Source of the DNA: JBDKLC01 sp964500215
Lineage (GTDB): Bacteria; Patescibacteriota; Minisyncoccia; Phycocordibacterales; CAIZLB01
Assembly (NCBI GenBank): GCA_964500215.1
Contig: CAZCNA010000012.1
Coordinates: forward strand, 1-18,593
DNA: 18,593 nt
Direction of reading: 5' to 3'
Notes under the pieces: generated by a model
Database searches by the model: none
What the model was told of the DNA's origin: nothing
The model's input: only the letters and a program-made list of their open reading frames with translations
Made by a program: the position numbers and the translations under genes
In this document: positions 1-6,862 of the stretch, piece after piece
Position numbering within the stretch: the stretch's first letter is position 1
Layout: every line of letters starts with the position of its first letter

Positions 1-8
1 AATATTTG

Positions 9-413
9 TTAAAGCGAATTTACCTTTTTTGTAGAGAGGATATGAAGATTATGAGTATCAACAGTCAGAATAGATTTGAGAGATGTTTGTATATCTTTGT
101 ACATTCCCGTCGTACGTATGCTAATACTATGGTCAGCATCTTCTTGAATTTCTGAGATTGTGCATTGAATATTGCCATCTGATACATTGAGCGGAGCACC
201 CGATTGAATACGAAAACCCGTGTCTTCTGCCAGATACAGGAGCGCAATATTCAGGCAACTTTGTGCCGAACGTTCGCTCTGTATCTTGTACATATATTGC
301 AGAATATTCATTCGCTGAGTGAGATAGTATGAATTTGACACAATCAAAAACTGCAACATCATAGTTGCTGTGACAATAACAAACAAAATTGCCCCGTATC
401 CGCGAGAATTCAT
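9..413 (-). CDS. PilX-like minor pilin / pseudopilin candidate
   Basis: Likely a small surface protein related to minor type IV pilins. From the chosen start the protein begins MNSRGYGAILFVIV: a short basic leader ending in Gly, then a hydrophobic helix of about 20 residues, the layout of a class III signal. The usual Glu at position +5 of the mature pilin is missing, as in some PilX-type minor pilins. The remaining hundred or so residues hold an amphipathic stretch and one Cys pair region (SCLN, QCTI). An upstream in-frame ATG at 437 would add eight residues (MSVRYSYE); I prefer 413 because it places the prepilin motif at the N-terminus and a -10-like TACTCT lies 6 nt before it. It lies downstream of the DedA gene on the same strand with a 73-nt gap and ends close to the window edge. 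The pilin call rests on layout only and no assembly genes are visible. Confidence 0.55.
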   Translation of the reverse strand: MNSRGYGAILFVIVTATMMLQFLIVSNSYYLTQRMNILQYMYKIQSERSAQSCLNIALLYLAEDTGFRIQSGAPLNVSDGNIQCTISEIQEDADHSISIRTTGMYKDIQTSLKSILTVDTHNLHILSTKKVNSL

Positions 414-510
414 CTCATAAGAGTACCGAACACTCATGAATACTCGCTCAATTTTTTATATACAAAAGATGAATTCAGAATGTGTACTAAACATCTGTAT
501 GTCTCCCAAC

Positions 511-1128
511 TTACACAGTTGTAATCTTCTTTCGAGAATATCGAGTGTATCCAACAGCAATCGCGATAACAAACAATAGTGATCCAATACGAGTTCCCCA
601 CTGGTGAAGCGTATGCCAGTGCGCGCCAAAGAAATATCCGAGCGTGAGATATACAAATGACCACAACAATGATCCGAGCGTATTCCACCAAAAGAATCGA
701 TCAAAACGCATTTCAGAAGCTCCCGCAAAAATAGAAATGACAGGACGCAAAGGTCCAATAAAACGGCCAAAACAAACACTTTTTCCACCATGTCTCAAGA
801 AAAATCCTTTTGCAGATTCTAAATGACTGTATTTAAAAGCACCCTTGTGATCCTTCAAAAAACGCTTTCCATATCTTCCCAATGAATAGCCGATGATCTC
901 CCCCATTGTTGCACCGATAAAAGAAAGCAAAAGTAATATCCAAAATGAGCCATACCCTTCGAAGGACAAGAAACCAAAGAGCAACAACAGCACAGATCCC
1001 GGCACGAATGTGCCTATAACAGGTACGGATTCTCCAAGGGCTGCCACAAACATGATGCAATAGAATACAGGCGTATTGCTTGCAAAAACATGAATATTAT
1101 CTAACACAACATTTATAAGAGTATCCAT
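511..1128 (-). CDS. DedA/VTT-domain membrane protein
   Basis: A 205-residue multi-pass inner-membrane protein of the DedA (SNARE-associated/VTT) family, whose members support membrane homeostasis and include lipid carriers that flip undecaprenyl phosphate. Family signatures are visible: a Glu in the first re-entrant segment followed by GTFVPG (about residues 31-44), GEIIGYSLGRYG (77-88), and the F-x-R-F-x-G-P-x-R-P motif ending in AG (120-136). A C-terminal hydrophobic helix is followed by a basic tail. The length is normal for the family. The start is placed at the ATG 9 nt after a TATAAT on the minus strand, so the mRNA would be nearly leaderless. A second VTT protein lies at 11454-12056 but differs clearly in sequence. 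Which substrate it handles cannot be read from the sequence. Confidence 0.9.
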   Translation of the reverse strand: MDTLINVVLDNIHVFASNTPVFYCIMFVAALGESVPVIGTFVPGSVLLLLFGFLSFEGYGSFWILLLLSFIGATMGEIIGYSLGRYGKRFLKDHKGAFKYSHLESAKGFFLRHGGKSVCFGRFIGPLRPVISIFAGASEMRFDRFFWWNTLGSLLWSFVYLTLGYFFGAHWHTLHQWGTRIGSLLFVIAIAVGYTRYSRKKITTV

Positions 1129-1137
1129 ACGTCAACC

Positions 1138-1143
1138 ATTATA
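1138..1143 (-). promoter_or_regulatory. -10 element of the DedA gene
   Basis: A perfect TATAAT on the minus strand, 9 nt before the start codon at 1128. No good -35 is visible. Transcription would begin only 2-3 nt before the ATG. Confidence 0.45.
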
Positions 1144-1243
1144 TACGCTCACGGCAAATAGAGGTAGCATTGAACCATATATCCTCTTATTCTTGTAACA
1201 CCAGACACTATGGTGCGTTATAGCAAGTGTCGTTATCAGCTAA

Positions 1244-1249
1244 TATATA
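1244..1249 (+). promoter_or_regulatory. -10-like element of tspO
   Basis: TATATA lies 5 nt before the ATG at 1255 (an overlapping TAATAT is 8 nt before it). This supports the start at 1255 rather than the ATG at 1210 and suggests a leaderless mRNA. It is an inference from position and composition only. Confidence 0.35.
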
Positions 1250-1254
1250 CCATT

Positions 1255-1737
1255 ATGAATATTATATTTGTATTGATTCCTCTCATCGCTGCGGTCACCG
1301 TCTACATATCAACAAGATATACCACTAGTGGTGTCCATTGGTATGAACACATCCGTAAGCCTGTCTGGACCCTTTCTATCAGTAGTATAGGGTCAGTTTT
1401 GACAATTCTCTTCATTTTGACGGCTACGTCTGCCCTCATTGTATGGAACATGACTTCTGGTATTGATAAGTACTTCATTCTTGGCCTTTATGCCACGAAT
1501 GCAGTGCTCAGCATTCTCTGGAGTTATATCTTCTTCAAAGAACACCAAATGGGAATTGCCGTTTTTGAGGCAAGTGCGCTCTGGGTATCAGTAGCCGCAA
1601 TCATACTTGCTGTATGGAGTACATCAACAATCGCTGTTCTCTTACTCTTGCCGTATCTTTTGTGGGCAAGTTTCGTTGCCTATCTCAGCCACAGTGTGTG
1701 GAAGTTAAACACAAACTGGAAGTGGAGTTCTATCTAA
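1255..1737 (+). CDS. tspO: TspO/MBR family membrane protein
   Basis: A 160-residue protein of the TspO/peripheral benzodiazepine receptor family, five-helix membrane proteins that bind porphyrins and other ligands and take part in tetrapyrrole or stress responses. Visible family features are KPVWTL after the first helix (35-40, matching the usual W-x-x-L-x-K-P-x-W region), the NAVLSILWSYIFF helix (82-94; the family has A-x-N-x-x-W-x-x-x-F), and the last helix LLPYLLWASFVAYLSHSVWKLN (131-152), matching PYxxWxxFAxxLN. An in-frame ATG at 1210 would add 15 polar residues before the first helix; 1255 fits the family N-terminus better. It stands alone on the plus strand and shares a terminator with the minus-strand gene that follows. 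Confidence 0.85.
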   Translation: MNIIFVLIPLIAAVTVYISTRYTTSGVHWYEHIRKPVWTLSISSIGSVLTILFILTATSALIVWNMTSGIDKYFILGLYATNAVLSILWSYIFFKEHQMGIAVFEASALWVSVAAIILAVWSTSTIAVLLLLPYLLWASFVAYLSHSVWKLNTNWKWSSI

Positions 1738-1760
1738 CATACGATACAGGCGTTCAAATA

Positions 1761-1792
1761 AAAAACCTCCACATGATGTGGAGGCTTTTTTA
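1761..1792. terminator. Bidirectional intrinsic terminator
   Basis: A 7-bp stem CCTCCAC / GTGGAGG (1766-1772 with 1778-1784) with loop ATGAT, preceded by an A run and followed by a T run, so it can work on both strands. It sits between the converging tspO and sdpI-like genes. Confidence 0.9.
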
Positions 1793-1804
1793 TAATATCT
1801 TTAC

Positions 1805-2458
1805 TTATTTTTGATGAGATGTATATCGTTTGTATGATATATATGAATAGAGAATCGGTCCGACAATGATGATAACAAGTGATGCAATGAGAAGTGGCAA
1901 TCGTGATGTGATTGGCAACAACGCTGCGCAAATGAGAAGTGCTCCCCCAATGACAAACAATGGTCCGCTCTTTTTGTGTGTATCAGTCCAGACTTCTTCG
2001 CTCGATAATGTCCACGGTGTGCGAATACCAACAAACCAATTTGGCTTGATTTTACCCAAATTCACTCCGAGAGCGATGAATAATGCGCCGATGACAACGG
2101 GAGTTCCCTTTGCCATATCGATATTGTATCCAATACCATTGAATCCGATTCCGAGATAAATTGCAGCGAGGGCAATAACAATACTCAACCGAAAAAGTGC
2201 ATATGGTTTTTTAAATTCTACATATCTATCCTTCTTAGGATCAATATATCGAATAACGCTCAAGAAGATGTGCAATGCGAGAATAAACGCAGGAAACGCG
2301 AATGCAGCAACCATTCGTGAACTATACCCATCTACGTCACCACTAAAATTCCAGTGTGTCGGTACAAGCTCCGGAGAATGCTGATAAAAATAGAATCCCA
2401 TTCCAAAACAACCAATAATAACGATAAACGCAATGACATGTATAAGTGAAGTTTTCAT
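1805..2458 (-). CDS. SdpI-like membrane protein (DUF1648 + SdpI domains)
   Basis: A 217-residue multi-pass membrane protein of the SdpI family. In Bacillus subtilis SdpI gives immunity to the SDP killing peptide and controls its own regulator; many family members have no linked toxin. The N-terminal DUF1648 signature is seen as VPTHWNFSGDVDGYSSRM (32-49), and the SdpI signature as NWFVGIRTPWTLSSEEVW followed by THKKSG (139-165). About six hydrophobic helices are visible. It is the last gene of a minus-strand group, with 5 nt after the GIY-YIG gene, and ends just before the shared terminator. No SdpC-like toxin gene is visible nearby, so immunity to a self-made peptide is not supported; a role against foreign peptides is possible. 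Confidence 0.88.
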   Translation of the reverse strand: MKTSLIHVIAFIVIIGCFGMGFYFYQHSPELVPTHWNFSGDVDGYSSRMVAAFAFPAFILALHIFLSVIRYIDPKKDRYVEFKKPYALFRLSIVIALAAIYLGIGFNGIGYNIDMAKGTPVVIGALFIALGVNLGKIKPNWFVGIRTPWTLSSEEVWTDTHKKSGPLFVIGGALLICAALLPITSRLPLLIASLVIIIVGPILYSYISYKRYTSHQK

Positions 2459-2463
2459 AATAG

Positions 2464-2751
2464 TTATGTGCTCTTAATAATACGCTTTTTACGAGATTTT
2501 TCTATAGGCTTCGCCAAAAGAGCCAATTTTTGAGAACGAGACAATTTTTTGAGTACCGCTTCCCTCTTGAGTGACTCGCTGAGAGAGGTATATTCTTCAA
2601 CATATTTTAGAGATACTGGCCGTCGAGCACGGGTGTATTTTGCACCTTTTGGTGATGAATTATGCTCAGCAACTCTCCGACTGATATCTGTCGTACGTCC
2701 CACATACAGTGTTGTATCTGCACATTCGAGAATATAGGTGTAATACGTCAT
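2464..2751 (-). CDS. GIY-YIG domain protein (YhbQ/UPF0213 type)
   Basis: A 95-residue single-domain GIY-YIG protein like YhbQ of E. coli, thought to act as a small DNA nuclease or DNA-binding protein. The first strand pair is TYYTYIL (2-8) and LYVGRT (15-20), followed by the conserved Arg helix DISRRVAEHN (22-31). The lysine-rich C-terminal tail (KSRKKRIIKST) could bind nucleic acid. The length fits the stand-alone family. It sits 21 nt after the exported CPDG protein gene and 5 nt before the SdpI-like gene, probably in one transcript. Such proteins are common in CPR genomes and need not be linked in function to their neighbours. Confidence 0.9.
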   Translation of the reverse strand: MTYYTYILECADTTLYVGRTTDISRRVAEHNSSPKGAKYTRARRPVSLKYVEEYTSLSESLKREAVLKKLSRSQKLALLAKPIEKSRKKRIIKST

Positions 2752-2772
2752 GACAATACGAATATCCGAAAC

Positions 2773-3306
2773 TTATTTAAATTGTATATCAATTATTTTC
2801 GTAAACACTGGTTTCGTATTAGGAAGTTCTGCAGATCCTTCATCAATCTCTGCCTTCTGTATACTGAGTTGACCATTTTCTTCGAAGACACCGATCTCTA
2901 CTCCTCCACCGGGTGCCCAACAAACTGCACCAGCCTTTTGATTTGATTCGAATGGCCACTCTGACGTCCTCATATCAAAACAAGATCCTTGATATGTGCC
3001 AAGCTCATAATGCGTTGTACTTGTTGAATGTGCAGTGAGTATATTGAGAGATACGGTTGTTTCTGAAAGTCCTGTTTTCTTGTTTATACCCTTTTCACCA
3101 AAAGTCCATGTATAACTGATAGTTGGACATTCGGTGAATTCGCATTGTGGACCCTGTCGCCCTACTGCTGTGCCATCTGGGCAGATTCGGGCCTCCATGG
3201 TACATGCAACAGGTCCTTCTGGGGCTTGAACGGCTATAGGCCGAAAGATAACACCAAGGCTGATGAGCGCGATACATATTGCGATAATTGTGAGTCTTTT
3301 TGCCAT
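2773..3306 (-). CDS. Exported protein with CPDG Cys motif
   Basis: A 177-residue protein with an N-terminal hydrophobic segment (5-21) that is a signal peptide or membrane anchor. It is followed by a compact four-Cys motif, CTMEARICPDGTAV...CEFTEC (Cys 35, 42, 55, 60). I recognise this small motif as recurring in exported proteins of Parcubacteria; it probably forms two disulfides outside the cell, like small protease-inhibitor folds, but no activity is shown. The remainder (about 65-177) is beta-rich with a further Cys pair (QGSCFDM, AVCWAPGGG) and a hydrophobic C-terminal strand. It is first in a minus-strand group with the GIY-YIG and SdpI-like genes and starts back to back with the coiled-coil gene at 3382. 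Function unknown. Confidence 0.75.
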   Translation of the reverse strand: MAKRLTIIAICIALISLGVIFRPIAVQAPEGPVACTMEARICPDGTAVGRQGPQCEFTECPTISYTWTFGEKGINKKTGLSETTVSLNILTAHSTSTTHYELGTYQGSCFDMRTSEWPFESNQKAGAVCWAPGGGVEIGVFEENGQLSIQKAEIDEGSAELPNTKPVFTKIIDIQFK

Positions 3307-3332
3307 ATATACTGTTGTTATATTGTACTATC

Positions 3333-3338
3333 ATTATA
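3333..3338 (-). promoter_or_regulatory. -10 element for the CPDG gene
   Basis: TATAAT on the minus strand, 26 nt before the ATG at 3306. No convincing -35. It lies only 12 bp from an oppositely oriented TATAAT at 3351-3356, so the two promoters are closely spaced and divergent. Confidence 0.4.
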
Positions 3339-3350
3339 CACCTCTCTGTA

Positions 3351-3356
3351 TATAAT
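3351..3356 (+). promoter_or_regulatory. -10 element for the coiled-coil gene pair
   Basis: TATAAT on the plus strand. AGGAGG follows at 3357-3362, but it is about 19 nt before the ATG at 3382, too far for an ordinary Shine-Dalgarno contact; no nearer start codon in frame was found. The AGGAGG may belong to the promoter region rather than the mRNA. Confidence 0.4.
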
Positions 3357-3381
3357 AGGAGGTGGTATACTTAAGCCATAT

Positions 3382-4059
3382 ATGACTATGAAGAACGCAT
3401 ACAAAATATACATGGGGATTGCCGCCCTCGCTCTCCTCGTGGCTTTGCCAAACGGCGCGAGGGCGGCTTCTGCGACATCAACAATTCGCTCTGAATCTTC
3501 AATATCTGAATCCTCAAAAACTGCAAAAAAAGATCGAGAAAATTATCTTTCAAGCATGAAGACCAAACAAGCAGAACTCAAAAAAGAGCTCGTCGACCTT
3601 CGCAAAGAAAAAAAACAAAAACTTCAACAAGAAGCTCGGACACGAGTACAACAACGTATCTTTAAAATTTATTCTCTTTTCAATCAAAAATTAGCACGAC
3701 TTCAGCGAGCAGATACAAAAATTACAGCAAAACTCAATCAAGCAAAAGCAGCTGGTATAGATGTATCTGCAATCCTCCCCCTTCAACAAAGCGCCCAGGA
3801 AACACTTCAAACTGCAAAACTCAGCGTTGAAGCCGGCCGAACGCTCGCACTTCAGCAAGTTGCGACATCTTCTTCAAAAGAAATTCTGAAAGACCTCATA
3901 AAGAATTCTGAAAAAAGTATCAAATCAGCAGCAGAATCATACAAAAAGGTAGCCGAAGCCCTCGAACCTCTCAAACTTGATACTGTTGCACCACAAGGAC
4001 AATCACTTCCAGCGCGAGCAGCAACAAGCAGTTTATCCGCTTCTTCTTCGAAGAAATAA
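3382..4059 (+). CDS. Exported coiled-coil protein, unknown function
   Basis: A 225-residue protein with a classical signal peptide: basic start, hydrophobic core GIAALALLVALP (about 12-23), and a likely cleavage site ARA|AS near residue 28. A Ser/Thr-rich stretch is followed by a long, highly charged helical region (about 45-190) with heptad-like Lys/Glu/Gln-Leu spacing, typical of a coiled coil, and a second Ser/Ala-rich tail. Proteins of this design are frequent in Parcubacteria, but no function is assigned. The start MTMKNAYK is chosen because the signal peptide begins there, although the frame is open further upstream. A small membrane protein gene follows 12 nt downstream and begins with the same ATGACTATG. 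Confidence 0.75.
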   Translation: MTMKNAYKIYMGIAALALLVALPNGARAASATSTIRSESSISESSKTAKKDRENYLSSMKTKQAELKKELVDLRKEKKQKLQQEARTRVQQRIFKIYSLFNQKLARLQRADTKITAKLNQAKAAGIDVSAILPLQQSAQETLQTAKLSVEAGRTLALQQVATSSSKEILKDLIKNSEKSIKSAAESYKKVAEALEPLKLDTVAPQGQSLPARAATSSLSASSSKK

Positions 4060-4071
4060 TCCAACAGGCCT

Positions 4072-4350
4072 ATGACTATGGATACAATTACACCACCACT
4101 TGAACCATTAGAAAAAGTGCAACACCACAATATAGCCAAGCGGCTAATTATTATTCTTGTCGGACTTGCGTTCATTATCGGTATTGCAGCATATACAACG
4201 ATCAGAGTCCGAACATCTCACACCCCGCAGATATACAAGAGCCAGCCGACTCAGCCACGATATTCAAACAGCGATATCCAAGCAGATATTAACGATGCTT
4301 CTGATATTGATACGTCCGCAGATATAAAAGCAATCGAAAAAGAATACTAA
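4072..4350 (+). CDS. Small single-span membrane protein
   Basis: A 92-residue protein with a polar N-terminus (1-24), one membrane helix RLIIILVGLAFIIGIAAY (about 24-41) and an acidic Ser/Asp-rich tail (NSDIQADINDASDIDTSADIK). The arginine and lysine just before the helix predict the N-terminus inside and the tail outside. It follows the exported coiled-coil protein by 12 nt and is followed by a terminator, so the two are probably co-transcribed and may act together at the envelope. No family was recognised. Confidence 0.65.
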   Translation: MTMDTITPPLEPLEKVQHHNIAKRLIIILVGLAFIIGIAAYTTIRVRTSHTPQIYKSQPTQPRYSNSDIQADINDASDIDTSADIKAIEKEY

Positions 4351-4392
4351 AAACGGAAAAGCGCTGACAACAAATAAAATACAATAGTCATA

Positions 4393-4426
4393 TAAAAAAC
4401 ACCGCCAGAAGGACGGTGTTTTTTAT
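4393..4426. terminator. Bidirectional intrinsic terminator
   Basis: Stem ACACCG-CC / GG-(A)-CGGTGT around loop AGAA (4399-4419), with an A run before and a T run after, so it functions in both directions. It ends the plus-strand pair at 3382-4350 and the long minus-strand run that finishes at 4458. Confidence 0.9.
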
Positions 4427-4457
4427 ATCAAATACGACTACTCAAACACGATTCTGA

Positions 4458-5111
4458 TTATCGATGAAAGAGTTTCTTGAAAAATTGACCTATACCACCC
4501 ATTACACCAGGCTTTGTCGATGTAGAACTACTTGCCCAATTTCGATGATTATCGTTAGGGCGCATCATACCTTCCTTTGGACCCGGCATACCTGTGAGAA
4601 TGAGATTTGCTTTCACAGTAGAGCTACTGATTGTCCCCTGTACTGCAACGTGATCATTCACCGCGATACTTGAAAGTGTACTTGTCGCACCGGCTTTGAT
4701 AACAACAGCTGTACTTGCATCTACCGCGTATGTTGATGATGCTACATTTCGTTCTGGTACATGACCGAGAACAGAAAGAATTGTTCCGTTAATGGCAGTC
4801 ACTTGACCCACCACTGCGGACTTCATCATTTCTGGTCTAGCCATCATACCTCTATCCATGTCTTTTCCTTGAGCCCAAGCGGGACTTGATGATGCCATAT
4901 GGCCTCGTTCAGGTCCGCGACCTCTTCCCATCTCGCCTCTTATTGTGGCTGTATCAGCAAGAACAACAGATGTTGTCGCCAGCGTCAATGCGATTGCACC
5001 GACGGCAGCTGATGAGCGGATAATATTCTTTTTCGTAAACATAATGTGAGTTCGTAAATTTATAGTGATCTTTTTTATACAATGATGAGTGTTGGCCATA
5101 TTTTGGGACAT
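4458..5111 (-). CDS. Exported DUF5666-like beta-domain protein, Met-rich
   Basis: A 217-residue exported protein. A signal peptide hydrophobic core is at about 34-52 (SSAAVGAIALTLATTSVVLA). Next comes a flexible Gly/Arg/Met/His-rich stretch with paired methionines (RGMMARPEMM, about 88-96), then a beta domain at about 98-163 (VVGQVTAINGTILSV ... YAVDASTAVVI ... VNDHVAVQGTI) that resembles DUF5666-type OB-like domains. A second Met/His/Asn-rich linker and a basic end (FFKKLFHR) follow. Start: the ATG at 5111 has a strong GGGAGGA 8 nt upstream; the ATG at 5042 would begin directly at the signal peptide (MFTKKN) but has no such site, so the N-region is unusually long. It is the last gene of the minus-strand run with the ECF sigma factor and could be one of its targets. 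Metal binding by the Met/His stretches is only a guess. Confidence 0.7.
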   Translation of the reverse strand: MSQNMANTHHCIKKITINLRTHIMFTKKNIIRSSAAVGAIALTLATTSVVLADTATIRGEMGRGRGPERGHMASSSPAWAQGKDMDRGMMARPEMMKSAVVGQVTAINGTILSVLGHVPERNVASSTYAVDASTAVVIKAGATSTLSSIAVNDHVAVQGTISSSTVKANLILTGMPGPKEGMMRPNDNHRNWASSSTSTKPGVMGGIGQFFKKLFHR

Positions 5112-5119
5112 AACCACAC

Positions 5120-5126
5120 TCCTCCC
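5120..5126 (-). promoter_or_regulatory. Strong ribosome binding site deciding the 5111 start
   Basis: GGGAGGA on the minus strand with 8 nt to ATG 5111 (and 2 nt to a GTG at 5117). A second AGGAG just upstream precedes a two-codon frame ATG-TAT-TAA, which may be incidental or a tiny leader. Confidence 0.6.
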
Positions 5127-5157
5127 TTAATACATCTCTCCTACAGGTTTATTTCAT

Positions 5158-5385
5158 TTATTCTTCATCACGATTGATTCGATGTTTTTTTGAGTGCCCA
5201 CTGGTTGAACTACGGTATATTTTGTGTATTTGTGACGCAGAAAAGCCTTGAGAAATAAGGCTTTTTTTGGCCTCCTTATCGAATTGCAAGCTGTCTTCGA
5301 CTGTCTGTGCAGAAACATGTCCGACACCAGCAAAAAACAATGTTGTAATAATACCTCCTGTCGCAAGTAATTTCCTTTTTTTCAT
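5158..5385 (-). CDS. Small exported protein, unknown
   Basis: A 75-residue protein starting MKKRKLLATGG, with a clear signal peptide (basic start, core GGIITTLFFAGVG, cleavage near VSA|QT at about residue 27). The mature part is about 48 residues, charged, with predicted helices (VEDSLQFDKEAKKSLISQGFSASQIHKIYRS as short segments) and a basic tail. An upstream ATG at 5415 in frame is less likely because it puts ten residues before the signal peptide. The gene sits between the anti-sigma candidate (74 nt upstream) and the DUF5666-like gene (46 nt downstream), all on the minus strand. Its coding sequence contains a terminator-like hairpin (5241-5265). No family recognised. Confidence 0.65.
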   Translation of the reverse strand: MKKRKLLATGGIITTLFFAGVGHVSAQTVEDSLQFDKEAKKSLISQGFSASQIHKIYRSSTSGHSKKHRINRDEE

Positions 5386-5459
5386 AGATTGAATGTAAGT
5401 TATATTAAGCGCCATGTGAATTTTGTCTGGCTCTTACTATTACATTCATCGAAAATACT

Positions 5460-6254
5460 TTATTTCATTTTCTGTTCAAATTCAGATTTGTGTTTTTTGT
5501 TTGGCGAAAGTGGCCCCATATCTTTGATATTTCGGATGGTTCGAGCGCGAATTTGTCCATTCACAAGTTCTCCTGAAATAACAATGCGATCCCCTGTGCG
5601 GAATTGGATTGGGGGCAATTGCTGAATATATCCAGCCTGTGGCAAAAGTACAACAACAGGTGTTGATGTACCTATGCCCATTGGATTGTCGAGTTCGACA
5701 TTCATGGTAGAAGATGATATGCCTGCAATGATGCCCTTGAAGACACCGTGACTGGCTGACGGTGGTCGGCGGACGCTCTCATAGAAGCCGCGGAGTGGAG
5801 GCGGAAGGATCTCTTGGTCCGCTTTATCAAGCATGACCTCGTGGAGAGCCGACCGATCAACCACAAATCCCGAAATGACAACAATACCCACTACTCCCAC
5901 AAAGAGATACAACACCGGCACTCTGTATCCGAACTTGAATGTCCGCAGGAAATATTCAACGAGGAATATCAATATAATCTCAAGAAATAATAATTTTGCA
6001 GGAAAAAGAAGGAGGAATATTTGTGTACCACTAAGACCCATGTCAAGGAGTGTGCCGTGACCACTGGCTCGGAATGTGAAGGCCAGAAAACTGGCGAAAA
6101 AGACAGATACCATAACGAGTGCCAATACCATGACAATCAATGCAAAAAACTGCAAACGGAAATACGTTCGTGAGTGTGGGTCCAGCTCCTGTTTCTTGAT
6201 TTTCTCAAGAATAGCTGAAATTTTATCGTGTTGTGGTTGTGTATTATTCTGCAT
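5460..6254 (-). CDS. Putative membrane anti-sigma factor with extracytoplasmic beta domain
   Basis: A 264-residue protein whose start overlaps the end of the ECF sigma gene by 11 bp, the usual arrangement for a cognate anti-sigma factor. A short N-terminal cytoplasmic helix (HDKISAILEKIKKQ, about 9-22) could hold the sigma factor. Three membrane helices follow (about 35-60, 75-103, 111-133), which puts the C-terminal part outside. That part contains a beta domain at about 170-243 (GVFKGIIAGISSSTMNVEL ... TPVVVLL ... GDRIVISGELVNGQIRARTI). By eye it resembles the DUF5666-like domain of the exported protein at 4458-5111. No zinc-binding HxxxCxxC motif (ZAS type) is present. Seen: topology and overlap. 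Inferred: anti-sigma function. An alternative is an unrelated membrane protein that is only co-translated. Confidence 0.6.
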   Translation of the reverse strand: MQNNTQPQHDKISAILEKIKKQELDPHSRTYFRLQFFALIVMVLALVMVSVFFASFLAFTFRASGHGTLLDMGLSGTQIFLLLFPAKLLFLEIILIFLVEYFLRTFKFGYRVPVLYLFVGVVGIVVISGFVVDRSALHEVMLDKADQEILPPPLRGFYESVRRPPSASHGVFKGIIAGISSSTMNVELDNPMGIGTSTPVVVLLPQAGYIQQLPPIQFRTGDRIVISGELVNGQIRARTIRNIKDMGPLSPNKKHKSEFEQKMK

Positions 6255-6837
6255 ACTCGTGTTCTCTTTTTATATCCATTTTCTCATATATTTTTTTGAG
6301 TGCTTCCTTTCCTCTCATCACTCGAATACCTACGGTCCCTATCGGTATCTGAAGAATATCTGAAATTTCTTTGTAACTAAATTCTTCGATGAAATGAAGG
6401 ATAATGGCTTCTTTGTATTTGGGTTTAAGCTCATCTATTCCCTTATCAATCATTGCCTTCATTTCTGCGAGCTCTTTTTCTTCGAGGACGGGATCTTTGT
6501 ATACCTTGTGCGAGACCAAGGTATCGAGTTCAAAATATGGCAAAAACAAAGGACTTTTTTGCTGTTTCTTGAGGCCATTCACAAACGCATTGTGGGCAAT
6601 TCGATAAATCCATGAAGAAAACTTCAACGAAGTATCAAAATTGTTGATGTTTTGAAACGTACTGATAAAGACATCCTGAACAATATCTTCGATATGTTCG
6701 GGGTTTGCCAAGAACTTTCGGCCATACCGAGAAAGCTTTTCGTCGTATCGTTTCATGAGGATGCCGAATTGCTCTGTATCCCCTTGCTGTATACGTAATA
6801 CAATGTCCTCGTCTGTATATTTCAAAATATCATCCAT
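6244..6837 (-). CDS. ECF-type RNA polymerase sigma factor
   Basis: A 197-residue sigma-70 family protein with only regions 2 and 4. Region 2 is at about 24-92, with DIVQDVF (51-57, core binding) and FSSWIYRIAHN (73-83, -10 recognition and melting). Region 4 is at about 134-186, with a helix-turn-helix (FSYKEISDILQIPIGTVGIRVMRG) for -35 recognition. Length and layout are typical of extracytoplasmic-function sigma factors. It follows the reductase gene by 25 nt on the same strand with a moderate AGGA site, so it is probably made from the flavin operon transcript, and it overlaps the anti-sigma candidate. No GGAAC-type ECF promoter was identified in the window, so its targets are not shown. Confidence 0.93.
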   Translation of the reverse strand: MDDILKYTDEDIVLRIQQGDTEQFGILMKRYDEKLSRYGRKFLANPEHIEDIVQDVFISTFQNINNFDTSLKFSSWIYRIAHNAFVNGLKKQQKSPLFLPYFELDTLVSHKVYKDPVLEEKELAEMKAMIDKGIDELKPKYKEAIILHFIEEFSYKEISDILQIPIGTVGIRVMRGKEALKKIYEKMDIKREHEYAE

Positions 6838-6862
6838 AAATAGATCCTGTGGTGTATATGAT

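Noticed and set aside
1805..2458. A toxin/immunity pair based on the SdpI-like gene
   Set aside because: No SdpC-like or other small secreted toxin gene is visible next to it; its neighbours are a GIY-YIG protein and a CPDG protein.
3145..3381. Upstream extension of the coiled-coil gene to an ATG at 3145
   Set aside because: It overlaps the minus-strand CPDG gene, and the signal peptide clearly begins at 3382.
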